From Alligator mississippiensis (taxonomy: Eukaryota > Chordata > Crocodylia > Alligatoridae), in the NCBI RefSeq assembly GCF_030867095.1, contig NC_081837.1, positions 18,169,001-18,233,000 on the forward strand: a stretch of 64,000 nucleotides of DNA, read 5' to 3'. Below are positions 63,127 to 64,000 of this stretch, piece after piece. Position 1 is the first letter of the stretch. Each line of letters opens with the position of its first letter. The position numbers were made by a program, and so were the translations under genes. A model generated the notes under the pieces. That model worked only from the letters and a program-made list of their open reading frames with translations, had not been told where the DNA came from and did no database searches.

Positions 63127-64000
63127 GTGTGCTTTTTTAAACATTGCCTGATACATAGCATGATCTTCCAGCTTCCAGTCAGTGGGATTTGCAAGATGAT
63201 AAAAGTGCTGCTGTTGATAGTCCATTCACCTCTTGTTAGCCCCAAGGTTCTTGCAACGTGCAAATCAATGTCCTTGATTGTGTTCAATAATTTCTGGATC
63301 CATGCATCCGTGATTACGCAGGGCTGCAAATCAGTAGGAAGATGACTCTGCAACCACCACAGCTCCAGCAACGGTATTTTTCTTGTCTTTGTCCTTTTTC
63401 TTGTCGTTGCCTTGTGAGGCGTTATACCGCGCAGTGCTGCAGTGCCTTGCAGGGCTGTTAGAACTAGTGGAAGCTTCTGGTTTCAATCTTCCCCTTGAAT
63501 TAGTAACCTTAAGGCAATTTGGTTTGCTCATTCCACAATCCCTGAACTTTGTGGCTGTGTAAAATCTCTGCCGTATGTTAAAAGTGTGACAGATTCCTTG
63601 AGTCACAGCTGATGTGAAATACGGTCCTTGATCAGAATCGATTTTACCTGTGGTGTTCCCCAGCATGAAAATATCTGCTCTACCAGCACTTCTACTGTTG
63701 TGCATGCTGTGAGCGCCATGTTATTCCTCATAGGAAATACCTCCATTCTTGTAGCCAAATGATCTATTATGACGAAGGAGTATTAATTTCATTGGGCTGT
63801 CCTTGGTAAAAGGTCCAATAAAATCTATTTGCAAGTGTATCCATGAACCCACAGTTGTTTGATTCCTCAACATCCCTTTGATGATATGATGATCTGGATT
63901 ACTCGCTGCACGTGGAAGATAACTGTGAACATAATTCTTACTACCTTGCTCATGGTTGGCCATCATCCAGCTGCCTTGATATGTGATACAGTCTTGTTAA
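63127..64000 (-). pseudogene. pol: ERV integrase relic, possibly class III (ERV-L/spuma-like)
   Basis: The frame 63966-63721 contains VGSWIHLQIDFIGPFTKD with the first catalytic Asp. After a frameshift near 63650, the frame 63705-63331 has KIDSDQGPYFTSAVTQGICH with the second Asp. The wording differs from the class I ERV at 10-15 kb and is closer to ERV-L-type integrases, but the fragment is short. The expected Glu block is not clear. It continues off the window on the right. Confidence 0.65.

Noticed and set aside
62540-64000. LTR plus adjacent pol as one provirus
   Set aside because: The LTR is on the plus strand, the pol relic on the minus strand, and the LTR has its own 5-bp duplication interrupting the pol-strand sequence, so it is a later solo insertion.

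Overview
The window looks like sauropsid, most likely crocodilian, nuclear DNA (turtle is the alternative). The reasons are several CR1 LINE 3' ends with a very uniform tail, a Penelope-like element, many hAT and PIF/Harbinger relics, and endogenous retroviruses with the class I pol layout. I could not recognise any intact host gene. No tRNA, rRNA or CRISPR is evident. Almost every long reading frame is a fossil of a transposable element.

Layout. 0-9.3 kb: an internally deleted CR1 (to 1503), an inverted-repeat element (2.07-2.5 kb), a second CR1 3' end (3.67-4.28 kb), a nearly complete minus-strand Penelope-like element with RT and GIY-YIG endonuclease (4.38-6.69 kb), and an old minus-strand CR1 split by a hAT-type MITE (7.5-9.24 kb). 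9.5-15.1 kb: a minus-strand class I ERV gag-pro-pol whose RT is split by a solo LTR with a perfect 5-bp target duplication (12295-13052). 15-31 kb: mostly unassigned sequence with a local duplication carrying conserved AG/GT borders, two foldback repeats, one Penelope end and CR1-like tails. 31-38.5 kb: a CR1 fragment, a PIF/Harbinger-type Myb/SANT protein relic and a BED-type hAT transposon bounded by a perfect 8-bp duplication. 39.95-46.61 kb: an essentially complete LTR retrotransposon with both LTRs, 5-bp target duplication, tRNA-Leu-type primer site, polypurine tract, and domains in the order Gag-PR-IN-RT-RNase H. This is a Ty3/gypsy element with a copia-like pol order, i.e. Gmr1-like. 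48.7-54.3 kb: a 2.5-kb CR1, Penelope fragments in opposite orientations, a pogo/Tigger-type MITE nested in one of them, and another hAT transposase. 55.6-62 kb: a foldback MITE, a Harbinger transposase relic, two hAT pieces and a MIR-like core. 62.5-64 kb: a second solo LTR of the same family as the first, again with a perfect 5-bp duplication and again inside antisense pol-like sequence of an older ERV.

The Gmr1-like element is the most notable object. It keeps catalytic residues in all enzymatic domains and its two LTRs differ at only about a dozen of roughly 600 shared bases (counted by eye). It is nevertheless inactive: three in-frame TGA codons, one frameshift between RT and RNase H, and a 5' LTR that has lost about 370 bp including the TATA-like box. 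Its capsid C-terminal half resembles the SCAN domain, in keeping with the published origin of SCAN from Gmr1-like Gag.
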